This document shows, one piece after another, positions 10,177-23,900 of a stretch of DNA of 64,000 nucleotides (within the stretch, counting starts at the first letter, position 1; the number at the start of each line of letters is the position of its first letter). The stretch is taken from positions 18,799,912 to 18,863,911 of the forward strand of contig OZ023188.1 of assembly GCA_963995505.1 (NCBI GenBank), read 5' to 3'. A model generated the notes under the pieces. The model was given only the letters and a program-made list of their open reading frames with translations. It ran no database searches and was not told the origin of the DNA. A program made the position numbers and the translations under genes. This stretch comes from Hypericum androsaemum (taxonomy: Eukaryota; Streptophyta; Magnoliopsida; Malpighiales; Hypericaceae).

Positions 10177-11449
10177 ATGGTTGGTCTCTTCTCCAAGTTT
10201 GGGAGAGCTGACCATAGACGAACCCAGAGTGCCCTTGTAAGAACCCTTCTCTTGTGTTCGACTTTATGTAAAAAAAAGAAGCTTAATTTGTGTTTGATTC
10301 TTGATGTAATTTGCAAGTAGGGGAATTTTCAGGTCTTAAAAGGGTTGACTTTATTTCTTGGTGAGCTTTAATTGGTCCTCGATGTTGCTAGCTAGCTTGG
10401 TGGGGGAATAAGCGTTGACTTTGGTACTTGTGAGCTGTGTTTTGCTTTCAAGATGACGTTTGGTGCTACTCTGTTATTGCCATTCCAACTTCCTACTTTC
10501 AAAGATATGCCTTTCTGATCAAGTTCCAATGTTTATCTTCAATGTTGCAAGCGACCTGGTTTTCTTCACTATCTGTTTTGAAGTGGTGCGAATTGTGAAC
10601 TGACTGATGTGTAGGATCTTCGTTATGGATCTGTGAGTGTGTTCTGTTTCCTTACTCTCCATGGATTGGTTGCAGGGTGAGAGAGACGTGCTGCCCCCGG
10701 ACGCCAACGCGCAAGGAGTAGCTAATGCAACTGTTGTCGCCCCACATGGGATTGAAATAGCTGTGGAGTTTAAGCCAGTTGAGCACCCAACCGAGCCTTT
10801 CAACAGCGATCAACCTATCCAGTGTCCACTGCCTGAACCTTCCATCCTCAATGTAAGCTCGGTCCCTATATATGTGTCTGCTGCTTCCACTTCTTTTCTG
10901 CTAGAGAGTTTCCTATTATGCGTATGAGGACCAGATCCTTCGAGATTTTTGTCTAGTAAATGGTGGTCATCAGATCAATTGCCACCTTAAACCAATAAGG
11001 TTTGAAGGCATATCAAGTTAGACACAGTCAACTGTTTTGGAATATGAAGTTTTAGCCTTGGATCTCTCTCTGTCAATAGTTGCTTGTTGGTATGTTTGCA
11101 GTCCCCAAGATTTGGTGAATTCGACCGATCTTAGCAGCTAGGAAACAACTAATATGGAAGGAGCATGTATCCGCGTGTTCATTTTGTGTTGGATTCAACA
11201 AATGTTTGCTTCTTCTTTTGTCCGACAATCAAATCCCTGAATCATCAGGATGGAAGAATATGGAAGGAGCATGTATCCGCGTCCGCAAGGAGGAGAGGCG
11301 ACCTGCCTGTTGTGAGAGAAGACGGGGCTGCTGAATGTGAATCTCCTGCTCCAAAACCACGTCCCAATCGGTTAATCTCACCTTCGATCAGCGCACCTGA
11401 ACATAATCTCCTAAAGCTACTTGAGGAATGTAACGCGTCAGGGATATAA
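10177..11449 (+). CDS. Conserved small plant protein of unknown function (145 aa)
   Basis: Three exons, 10177-10236, 10676-10852 and 11249-11449, join in phase at GT-AG sites. The product starts MVGLFSKFGRADHRRTQSAL, continues with HGIEIAVEFKPVEHP, DQPIQCPLPEPSILNDGRIW and a short basic patch (SARRRGD), and ends with APEHNLLKLLEECNASGI. There is no signal peptide or membrane segment. I recall unnamed plant proteins with the same N-terminal HRRTQSA and C-terminal NLLKLLEECNASGI blocks, so it is a real conserved gene, but its function is unknown to me. HRRTQSA resembles a basic phosphorylation or 14-3-3 site (inference). A 26-bp copy of the start of exon 3 lies in intron 2 at 11151-11176. Confidence 0.8.
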
Positions 11450-12116
11450 ACATGGAAATGGAACTGTTTCAGAATGTAATTTGTTTTTTTTTTGTATAAA
11501 ATTCCAAATAGAATCCAATGCCCTGCCTTGTTTTTCATGTATAAAAATGTTTTGTTCATGACAAGTCGCATCATATTACCAAAGAGATTTGTACAATGAG
11601 TAAAACTCTTGGATTATATAGGTGAAAACTCTCGTATTAGCACATTCCATCGAGCGCTTTAGCTTGAAAAATTCTTCTAATATGAAGTGATTATTAATCA
11701 ACTAACTACAAACAAAAATAAAAAATTCACATCATTTAGGATCATTAGCCTGGAGCCATTGTGCCACTAGTTGCACCTTTTTCTGTCCAAAACGGCAACA
11801 GGCTCAGTTGGAAATGATCACCCTTTCCCCGGCGAAAGTAATAGAAACGATGAAAATGTATGGATGAAGCAAACTTGATGATAGTGGATGATGACAATTT
11901 ATCCAGCGAATAAGACAACATGAACCCCAGGCCACGAGTCATTGCTACAGATCAAATTGTGCATCTACAACCACAAAGTGAGGTGACGAGTTTCTATTAC
12001 ATTCTAATTGGGACGAAATTTTTTCTTTTACCATGAGCTAGGACTAGATAACTTTTTTTGGTTTGGACCGTCTTACAATTATTGGTTGATATTTTTTAGT
12101 TTTTCTCAATGATTCG
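11450..12116. other. Intergenic DNA
   Basis: Probable 3'UTR of the preceding gene, then AT-rich DNA. The open frame on the minus strand around 11745-11942 has no recognisable features. Confidence 0.5.
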
Positions 12117-12404
12117 TGTTATGAATTCAGCAACTTCGAGAACAAAACGCACAAAAGACACGGACACTGAAATTTACGTAGTTCGGCTTAATGCCTTCGT
12201 CCACGAAAAAAAATGAAAACTTGTATTGATGGATCCGAGTCACAAAGTTATACCATAACAAGTGTCAAATCAAAACATGAAAATCTGTCGGCATCGATTT
12301 ATTGGCGGGCGCCAATTGCCCTTCGCCAGCTTCGGCAATTAAATATTGGCGAACGCCAATTTCATGGCGACAGCCATTCATTGCTTTTCTGCCAATTTCT
12401 AACA
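12117..12404 (-). mobile_element. Copia-type solo LTR with target-site duplication
   Basis: A 288-bp unit with TGTTA...TAACA ends is flanked on both sides by the 5-bp direct repeat ATTCG (12112-12116 and 12405-12409). Its R-U5 part on the minus strand matches the LTR at 35393-35658: both have caataaaag-like and gtgcgttttgttc segments and end in gttgctgaattc plus a few bases. No internal retrotransposon sequence remains, so it is a recombination-derived solo LTR of the same or a sister family. Confidence 0.85.
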
Positions 12405-12739
12405 ATTCGTTTCTTGTTTGTTGTAGTAATGATTAATTTAGAATCAAGTATAATCCATCGCACTAGTTAAAGAGGCTATCTGAAAATGCAAGTCCTAATT
12501 AAACATGTGATTACTTGAAGCTGAATTCTTAAGAACTTCGAAATTTCATCTTCTAAAAATTTACCATATTGAAACTTGGGAAATTTTCTCAATTGATCAG
12601 AAATGGAAAAAAAGAAGAAGACCCTTTTGAAAGGGAGCCAAGGAAAAATCAAAATAATACAAGAGAAATATCTCCGATGGATACAGAAACAGAACATGCA
12701 TCTATTATAGCAGTATAATGTTCCTAGCCTGTAATCTAG

Positions 12740-12991
12740 CTACAGAGGCAACTTGGGAACCAAGAAAGGACCCCCTACGGTGGGGTTGACCAAGTGCTTC
12801 CGGGGGCCACGAAGTCCGCCGTGGTTGGCTCTCTTCCACGTCTTACGTGGCTCTTCGACGCCATGGACTCTCCCCGCGACGCCGCCGCGAGCTTGGATCG
12901 GAGCTGATTGGGTTTTTGATAACGAGGAGGTGATCATCATGAGAAGGAGAAGAAGAAGAAGGGGTGCGAGTCTGGACTTATCTTGCTCCAT
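12740..12991 (-). CDS. Putative secreted peptide precursor (83 aa)
   Basis: A single-exon frame of 83 codons starts 37 bp downstream of a TATA box. Residues 1-5 are polar, 8-24 form a leucine/methionine-rich hydrophobic core, and a cleavage site near SSLSKTQSA (22-30) is likely, so this looks like a signal peptide. The mature part is basic and has no cysteine. It ends with a Gly/Pro-rich block, HGGLRGPRKHLVNPTVGGPF, followed by LVPKLPL. Dibasic sites (PRK, WKR, PRK) could serve proteolytic release of a C-terminal peptide. The layout matches plant peptide-hormone precursors, but I cannot assign it to CLE, CEP, IDA, PSY, PIP or CIF families. Expression and secretion are inferred. Confidence 0.55.
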   Translation of the reverse strand: MEQDKSRLAPLLLLLLLMMITSSLSKTQSAPIQARGGVAGRVHGVEEPRKTWKRANHGGLRGPRKHLVNPTVGGPFLVPKLPL

Positions 12992-13027
12992 CTCAATTTA
13001 TGCCTTGCTTTTCTACTAAGGTGTTGG

Positions 13028-13037
13028 TATTTATATA
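13028..13037 (-). promoter_or_regulatory. TATA box of the peptide-precursor gene
   Basis: The minus strand reads tatataaata here. The start codon at 12991 is 37 bp further on, implying a very short leader. Confidence 0.5.
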
Positions 13038-13350
13038 TTGCTTGGCGAAAAACATTTGCTTGGTTTGGAAGCATAATAACGTGACTCCTTTTCGCCCCGG
13101 AGTCGCATTGTTTGCCGTGGATCGAATTCGAGAATTCTAATTAGAAGTAACTTATTCGAGTTTAAACTATTTTTAAATAATTGGATGAAATTATTTTCAA
13201 GTTCTTCCGACATGATTCTAACACATTTTATTTTCATGATTCATAATCTAAATTTAAGTGGGAAGTTATTTAACCTTACAGTTTACACGTCCCACTTTGA
13301 AAATGTAGATTTATTAAATTTCATCTTACCTACCAAAACAAAACCAAAAT

Positions 13351-14222
13351 CATAGTTTTTAAAAACGCAGACCCACCGACGGTTTGAATAGTCAGATCAC
13401 AAATCGAAAGGTTCTCGGCTCAAAATTATAGGTAAGGACGGCAACCTTGCGAACTGGACATTTTCTGGTCGGCCCAGGCAATTGGTCCAAAAATTTGATC
13501 CAGAAAAATCCAGTTCGTAAAATTTGCCCAAAAAAATCCAATCAATTCCCCAATTTTTCTCCCCCAAATTTGACACAGCCTCACACACATTAGATATTTC
13601 ATATTTTCCCAATTCAACAAAACCCTCGACCACCGTCCGCCTCGAAATCAACCAGCCTCACAAAACTCCCAACAACGAAAAGCTAAAGAACAAACAGAAA
13701 AGAGAGAAAGATGAAAGATGGGCTTGTAGGTGGAACCGTGGGTGGAGGAGGAGAGGTGAAGGTGGCGGAGGAGCCGTGGGTGGAGGTGGAGCCGTGGAGT
13801 CGTGGGTGGTTGGAGGTGGAGCCGTGGGTGTAGGTGGAGCCGTGGGTGGAGGAGGAGGGTGGGTAGAATAAGAAAGGATGGGCCGTGGGTGGAGGAGGAG
13901 GGTGGGTGGAGGAAAAGAGTGGGTAGGATGGAGGAAGAGGGTGGGTTTGGTGTTATTAAAAAAAATTGAATTGCAAAATTAAAATGGGCAAATAAAACAG
14001 GAAGGAAAGGAAATGGATGAAGGGTGTGATTCTAGAAGGATCCCTGGCCCATCGCTGACCTTTTTATCATCGCCCTCTCTCTTGAATATTATATATATAT
14101 ATATATATATTTTTTTTAAAATAAAATTTTTGGTCTGACCGATGGTCGAGTCGGTCAGGTCGATTGATCCGAAGATCAAACCAAAATCCGAGTCGACCTC
14201 CGGGTCGTTTTCGAAAACTATG
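13351..14222. mobile_element. hAT-type MITE carrying a G-rich minisatellite
   Basis: The element begins CATAGTTTTTAAAAACG and ends with the near-inverse CGTTTTCGAAAACTATG. It is flanked by a perfect 8-bp direct repeat ACCAAAAT (13343-13350 and 14223-14230), the duplication length of hAT transposons. It has no transposase. It contains a GGTGGAG-rich tandem array at about 13730-13945 and an AT microsatellite at 14089-14110. Open frames inside are repeat artefacts. Confidence 0.85.
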
Positions 14223-14533
14223 ACCAAAATTCAGCACTTACATTCCAAATTTATCCACAAATCATAAAAGTTGCAGAAAAAAGTCGGGGGAAAATCCGAA
14301 ACTCAAAACCCATCAACAAGTAAAAGACAAAAACCAGACCCAAGGCCCAATTCTTTTCTTCGAGCACAAGCCAGAAAGAAAGGAAAAGGCTAAACTCCGA
14401 AAGAGAGAGTAGATTGGCCAAACACACCCACGCCTCTCTCTCTCTCTCTCTCTCTCTTTCTACCGTTCTCCCTCTCTCTCTTCCGCCGAAACGACACACT
14501 TCGAGCGCCGTTTGACCGCTCGGGAGGAGGAAA

Positions 14534-17500
14534 ATGGCGGCGCTGGAATACTTGGAGACGCTTCGAAGCTCGAATCCGGAGCTGGGGGAGTGGTACAACT
14601 CGCTGGCGGATCTGTACCAGAGGAAGCTCTGGCACCAGCTCACCCTCAAGCTCGAGCAGTTCGTCGCCCTCGCCGTCTTCCAGGTCCCTCTTTTATCCTC
14701 GAAGCTTTTGGTGTTTTTTTTCTTCTTGTTTTGTTGGTGGAGTTGGAACTGGCTCGCCTTGGTTTAGATCTTTAGATGGAGTGTGAATTGCTGTTTCTAT
14801 TGAGGTTTTGTTGGGAAGTGGTGTCCGGATTTGGGGATTTAGGGGTTTGGTAATGCTAGGGTTTTAGTTGGTTGCTGATTTTGACCCTTGGTTTAGGGTT
14901 CTTAGATGTGAACTCTGGGACGCGATTAAGTTGGATTTTGCTTGTCCGGGCTGAGAAGCTGACGTATGGTTTAGGAATTAGGATTGCCATTCCTGTCGGG
15001 CGTTCGGCCTACGTTGAAATTTCAGAGTGTTGTCCATCTTTGCATTTCGGACAGCTAGTTACTGGCAGTGTTGTTTTAGCTCTTCAAATTCTTTTCTTAG
15101 GGTGGGCAGTCTTTTGGGATTTGCATTTCCGGTTATCCCCTAATCTGGCTGGTGATATGGTGTTGACTTTTCTTGATTTGCATATATTAGTTTAGGAGAG
15201 CTTTGGTAGGCTGAACGATTATGGGACTATTTATAATGGGTATTTGGGTTTTGTTGTTCCTAGGAGGATGGGCATTGCTTTTATCCTGACCTTTTCTTTT
15301 CTGGATGTCTCCTTTGTCGTTCCACGTTTCAGGCAGGAGATGCTCTGATTCAGCTATATCACAATTTCATCACAGACTTTGAGACGAAGATCAACCTTCT
15401 CAAGCTTGCACACTTTGCTGTTATAGTGTCCCGACGTTACGTGGAGAAAGAAGCTGCCATTAGTTATTTGGAAGGGGTGATTGAGAAACTTCGGGTTACT
15501 CGGGAACAACACATAGAGGAGCCGATCCTTTACATCAATATGCAAATAGCTCTGTTCAAGCTTGAGAAAGGGGATCAAAAAGAGTGCAAGAAGCATTTGG
15601 AAGATGGGAAGAGCACGCTTGATAGTATGACTGATATCGATCCATCTGTATACGCCAGTTACTATTGGGTATCCTCCCAGTTCTACAAATTTCGACAGGA
15701 ATTTGCTGAGTTCTATAAGAGTGCTCTTCTCTATTTAGCATACACGAAAGTGGAATCCCTGTCAGATTCCTTTAAGCTGGTACTGCCTTCTCTTCTCTCT
15801 TTCACAAACTTAAAAGTTGTGTGATGCGGGGTCTTCTCTTTATATTCGCTTCAGATATCTCTTTAGTTTTTCCCGTCATGGAAACCTAACATATAGTTGT
15901 GAATGGTTCTCTTTTTGGTGGAAGCCATATGGTGCCTCTTTCTCTCTCATAATCATGGGTCTTTAAAAACAGTAATCTTCTCAGTTTTTGGGCATTTTGA
16001 TATTGTCCTGGTGTACATGAAGAACTCTTTATTGTCCACGAGAATATTAGTTTGTCCTGACTGTAGTTACATTCGGATATTTCTGGGTAAAATATTGTAT
16101 CACTAACTCCAAGGAAGTCCTTTACCAGGAACTTTGAGTTTAAAAAACTAGAATTGCCAGTATTTTGAACCTGTTTCCGAATATGTGTTCTGTTTTTTAT
16201 CTGCAAGTCTCGGATTACAATATTCACTTGTTTAAATTGTGCATTTCCAGGATTTGGCTTTTGATCTCTCTCTTTCCGCACTCTTGGGTGACAACATTTA
16301 CAACTTTGGTGAACTGCTTGCCCATCCCATTGTATGTACTTCTTTGTCCCATCTTTTAGATATCTGTTCATCTTCTGCTTTTTTTGCAGTTACTGTTGTG
16401 TGGAACTCATATCTTGCACTGATTGTTACTTGTTCGCTGCAAACTCCCCTTCAGATTCTAGAAAAGTTAAAACTTTGTTGCTTTTTTTCTGTCACCTACA
16501 GTTAGTCTGATGCCCGCATATTCTAGATATGATTAGACCTCCCTGTTAGGTGATGCAATACGTCAATCATGTCTCCTGATGAGTGTACAATAATTCTATT
16601 TTGAATCTGCTGGCCAGTATGTATGTCATGAAGAGACATGGCATGCATCACTCTAAGCTTGTTTCACTAGATCCTTATAGATTCGAAGTGCTGTTGCTGT
16701 TTGAATCTTGTGCCTGTTTGTTTGCTTATTTCTTTAATGACAAACTAGGAGGACCGAGGACATAAGTTTCTGTCGAGATTCATTTCTAGCTGACTCTTAT
16801 TTTGTTCCTGTTTGTACCTCTATCCTACACCTGGTCTTAAGTGTGTGTGCTTTCACAATCTTGTACAGTTAAAAAGTCTGCTTGGAACTCAAGTGGAGTG
16901 GCTCTACTATATCCTCCAGGCATTCAACTCTGGTGACTTGGTCCGTTACCAAGAATTATGCCGTGTGCACAATGCTGCCCTGGGGGCTCAGCCAGCTTTA
17001 GTTCAAAATGAGCAGAAACTGCTAGAGAAGATCAACATCCTTTGTCTTATGGAGATTATTTTTAGGTATTTCTGTCGTAAGCTTCTCCAGAGTAATTATG
17101 CTCAAGTTTTGTCCATTTTTCCTGAGTACTTTATGGTTGCTTACTGCCTACACTGAAGTGGTCCTGAATGTACTAAAACTTGGGCAGCCGTCCTTCTGAA
17201 GATCGAAATATTCTATTGAAGGTCATTGCAGACTGCACAAAGCTTAGCGTTGAGCAAGTGCAACATCTTATTATGAAGAGTCTTTCTGTAAGTAATCGAT
17301 GCTGTTTGTGATGATATTGTTCGACTGCTATTAATGCAGGTCCTTTTATGTCCAAGGAATTTGGGATGGTTTATCTGGTGTGAAAGGGACCTTATGATTT
17401 CCCTATCAGTTATTGAACATGTTTGCTTCTAGCAGTTCTTGCCACAGAAGATTAGGTTTTTGTTGACTACTTGTTTCTTAATTAATCTATTCCCTGAGAC

Positions 17501-17738
17501 ACAGTGTTTCTTAATTAATCTATTCCCTGAGACACATTGTTTCTTAATGCAGGTCCATCTTATCGAGGGTATAATTGATGAAGTTGAAGGAGTCGTACAT
17601 GTGTCTTGGGTGCAGCCTAGAGTTCTGGGGATTCCGCAAATCAAGTCCCTGGGACATCGACTGGATAACTGGGTGGACAAAGTACACACTGCGCTGGTAT
17701 CGATCGAAGCCGAAACACCTGATCTAGTGGCAACATAA
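14534..17738 (+). CDS. RPN9: 26S proteasome non-ATPase regulatory subunit RPN9 (PSMD13)
   Basis: Lid subunit of the 26S proteasome 19S particle, acting in the cytosol and nucleus as a scaffold for degradation of ubiquitinated proteins. Six exons (14534-14683, 15333-15779, 16251-16331, 16869-17065, 17188-17287, 17553-17738) join in phase to 386 residues, the length I recall for Arabidopsis RPN9. The start MAALEYLETLRSSNPELGEW, the middle EFAEFYKSALLYLAY, the helical repeats and a C-terminal PCI region (about 170-345, including LGTQVEWLYYILQAFNSGD) fit the family; the end is LDNWVDKVHTALVSIE. The 5' leader holds a CT microsatellite (14433-14460). No broken residue is seen. The 3' end of intron 5 is a 33-bp tandem repeat. 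Confidence 0.95.
17472..17552 (+). repeat. 33-bp tandem repeat at an RPN9 splice acceptor
   Basis: Two full and one partial copies of a 33-bp unit starting tgtttcttaattaatc (17472, 17505, 17538). The last, partial copy runs straight into the acceptor AG before exon 6, so the pyrimidine tract is present three times. Confidence 0.85.
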
Positions 17739-18408
17739 CTCTCTCTGGTTTTCTCTCCTATGCTCTTGGTTTTGTATACTGCCCATTGTAACTCTGCATC
17801 CGGAAAGGAAAAAACTCGTAGGCAGTGAACCAGAGAGACGAGCTAATCTCAATTGGGCAGTTCGGTCAATATGTTTACCCAAGGCCCTTTTCATGTTGCA
17901 GTTCCATCGATCAATTTTCTTGAAGGATCTCCATTTGATTCTTCTTCTATGGTGGCACCTACGTTAAATCGAGGGAAAAAAAGAGGTAAATTTCTCAGAG
18001 ACGGAAATTACTTTGGATAGACTCTGATGTTAGCCACTTGCATTTGGATGGAATTGCATTTGGTTGTATTAGACAATCGCCGGTTTGTTTTAATCTAAGA
18101 GTGATTTCCATCGTCTGGTTGCCGTGTAGTTTTTCATTTCATTTCGGATACTAGGTGATATCAACCAAAAAAAGTTCGGGTTGATGTCGTTCGAGGAATG
18201 CAGGTCTTAGGAATCTGCTGGGTGAAGAAACTTGTGCAGGAACGGAAGCAATTTCTCTCCGGATCAGAACACTTCCATTCTTTTCGATAAATATGGGAGT
18301 TGCAATCTTTATCACAGAAATGCAACACATGGATTATGATCTTATTTCAAAGGGTGACTAAATTCAATACAAACAACTTCATATTTTTCTGTTTTCTGCA
18401 AAAGCAAA
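17739..18408. other. RPN9 / XLG convergent intergenic region
   Basis: Holds the 3'UTRs of two convergent genes. Nothing else is recognised. Confidence 0.5.
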
Positions 18409-21937
<3,529 letters not shown>

Positions 21938-23900
21938 TTATTCCGCAACTATGCCAACCAGGTATAATCTACAACAACAAATATTCACCCTTCCTAACAA
22001 ATGCTCGTAACCCAATAACTACTAACGAATTCCCTAGAGCAAGAACTATAACCGGTACAGACTACACCGGGCAGCAGACACAAAAACAAGTTTGAGCAGC
22101 AATAGAATCACCACGGGGGAAGTCAAGTCAAAAAGGCTGTGATCAGAAGCAGCCGCACCTAACTAGTCAGGAAAGGTTCGCCCGTCCTACAAGATTGAAA
22201 AGAATGATCAGACAAATTGCATAGATTTGGACCAAATACCAAACAAGATGAGACAGACCCAAATTGGGTTGAATCTGAGGAAAACGCATACCAATCACCA
22301 AAGGTTGAATCTTTCCCAATTGAGAAACTAGGCAAATCAAACTAATTAATGACCAATGACGACGACTTTTATTAACAGATCAAGTTTTTAAATAAAACTT
22401 TGAAGTAGCACAAAGAGCCAATGTTTACAAGTCAAAGCGTGGAACCCATCCAAGGGCATTAAAAAAACACAATTAATTTAGTTGATATCAAATTAAGCAA
22501 AAAAAGACCAACTCCAGCAAGGGAAAAATAAAACGAAGAACCCACCAAAATGGAATCCAAAAATAGAGGAACTTTGAAAATACCCTTTTGAGGGAAAAGC
22601 CCCAGCTTTGAGAAAAGATAATAACAAAAAAGGTACAACTTTTGGAAGTCGAGAAAGGGAGGGAGGGAGGGAGGAGGAGGAGAAGAAGAAGGAAGCTGTT
22701 GACTTTCTGAGCTCTTCTCTTCTTCTTGGGTACCAAGAAGTTGCGACCTTTAGTAGTAATAATATCTACCTCGCGGACAGAGAGAGGGGAAGCGAGAGAG
22801 AATTCTGACATTGGAGAGAGGTGAGTGGGGGTGGGGCCTACATTTTGGGTTTAGTTTTTCGGGTTTCGCTTCCTGGGAAACGGTCACACCGGTTGGAAAA
22901 TTTAGCTGTTTCTGAGAGCGAGTGTGTTACACGCGTGGATACCGGCGAGTTTGGTCGCGCGACCAAGATGTAACTTTTAGAGACAGCGATTCTCCCTCCT
23001 TGTTGGACTGTCTGTCATCTCAACGCGCGGCTAGGTCCGTGCAAGTTACTACTTTTGTTGTTGGAATTTTCGGCTCAGTTTCACCGTGCGGGTAACAGTA
23101 TCTTCTTTCTACGACCAATGGGAATTTTGACTGTGCAGTCGGTAGTTTTCCTTTTTTTTGGGAGGTAGAATATGAGGGTTGATCCAGTACAACGATCATG
23201 ACTCGAATGGACCAGTAAATTTTTGTTAATTAGTAGAGGATCAGAGGGCATACCTCTCTGATCATCGTACTAGATGTACAACAAATTGGATTAGAAGTTT
23301 GAGTTAGCTACAGCTAAAATAAAATCTGATAAATCTTACATTACTCGATTATAAATGTCAAACCTTAAAAAATGTGTGAACACTTAATCCGATAATTCAG
23401 AGTGTTATGCTGTTGTTTGACTCTATTGGGAAGTATTCGGGTTTGTAATTTACCGGATGGATGCTGTTCTTCTGGACAATACGAGATTGTTTATGTAATT
23501 ATTTTTTGTTTGATTGCATATATAATCTTGACTTTGTGTTTATGGATTCTTTGTAAATCCATATTTCTGTAATTATTTTTCGCAAATACAAATCTACTTA
23601 TAAAAAAAATTTAGATGATTCATTTATTCGTTACTCAACTATTCTCCACCGAAATTCCAGATAAATAAAGGTCAGAGGTTCTTTGTTCTTCGTTTGTTAA
23701 AAAAAACCTATTATCCACAGCAATTGGCCTCGGCATTAAAAAAAAAGACGACGGAATGCTTTTTGGACTTTTGCTTTTTTAGGCAGGGAGGTCAAATGCT
23801 CCAATACAACAACTGGTTTCATGTTCTTGGAGTTAATTTTCTTGGACAAAATGAAACTCTGTGACGAGGAGAGGAGACTTAAATATAATATGGTCGGTTT
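21938..23900. other. XLG upstream region
   Basis: The likely 5'UTR, probably with an intron (a donor-like sequence near 22290 on the minus strand), extends to about 22810. A purine-rich tract (gggagg repeats) lies near 22655-22690. The 107-codon minus-strand frame at 22488-22811 is leucine- and phenylalanine-rich and looks like leader sequence, not a gene. The rest is AT-rich. Confidence 0.4.

Noticed and set aside
13524..13871. 115-codon Gly/Val-rich frame
   Set aside because: Translation of the GGTGGAG array within a MITE that has its own ends and target duplication.
22488..22811. 107-codon minus-strand frame upstream of XLG
   Set aside because: Leu/Phe-rich translation of purine/pyrimidine tracts in the probable XLG leader; no family.
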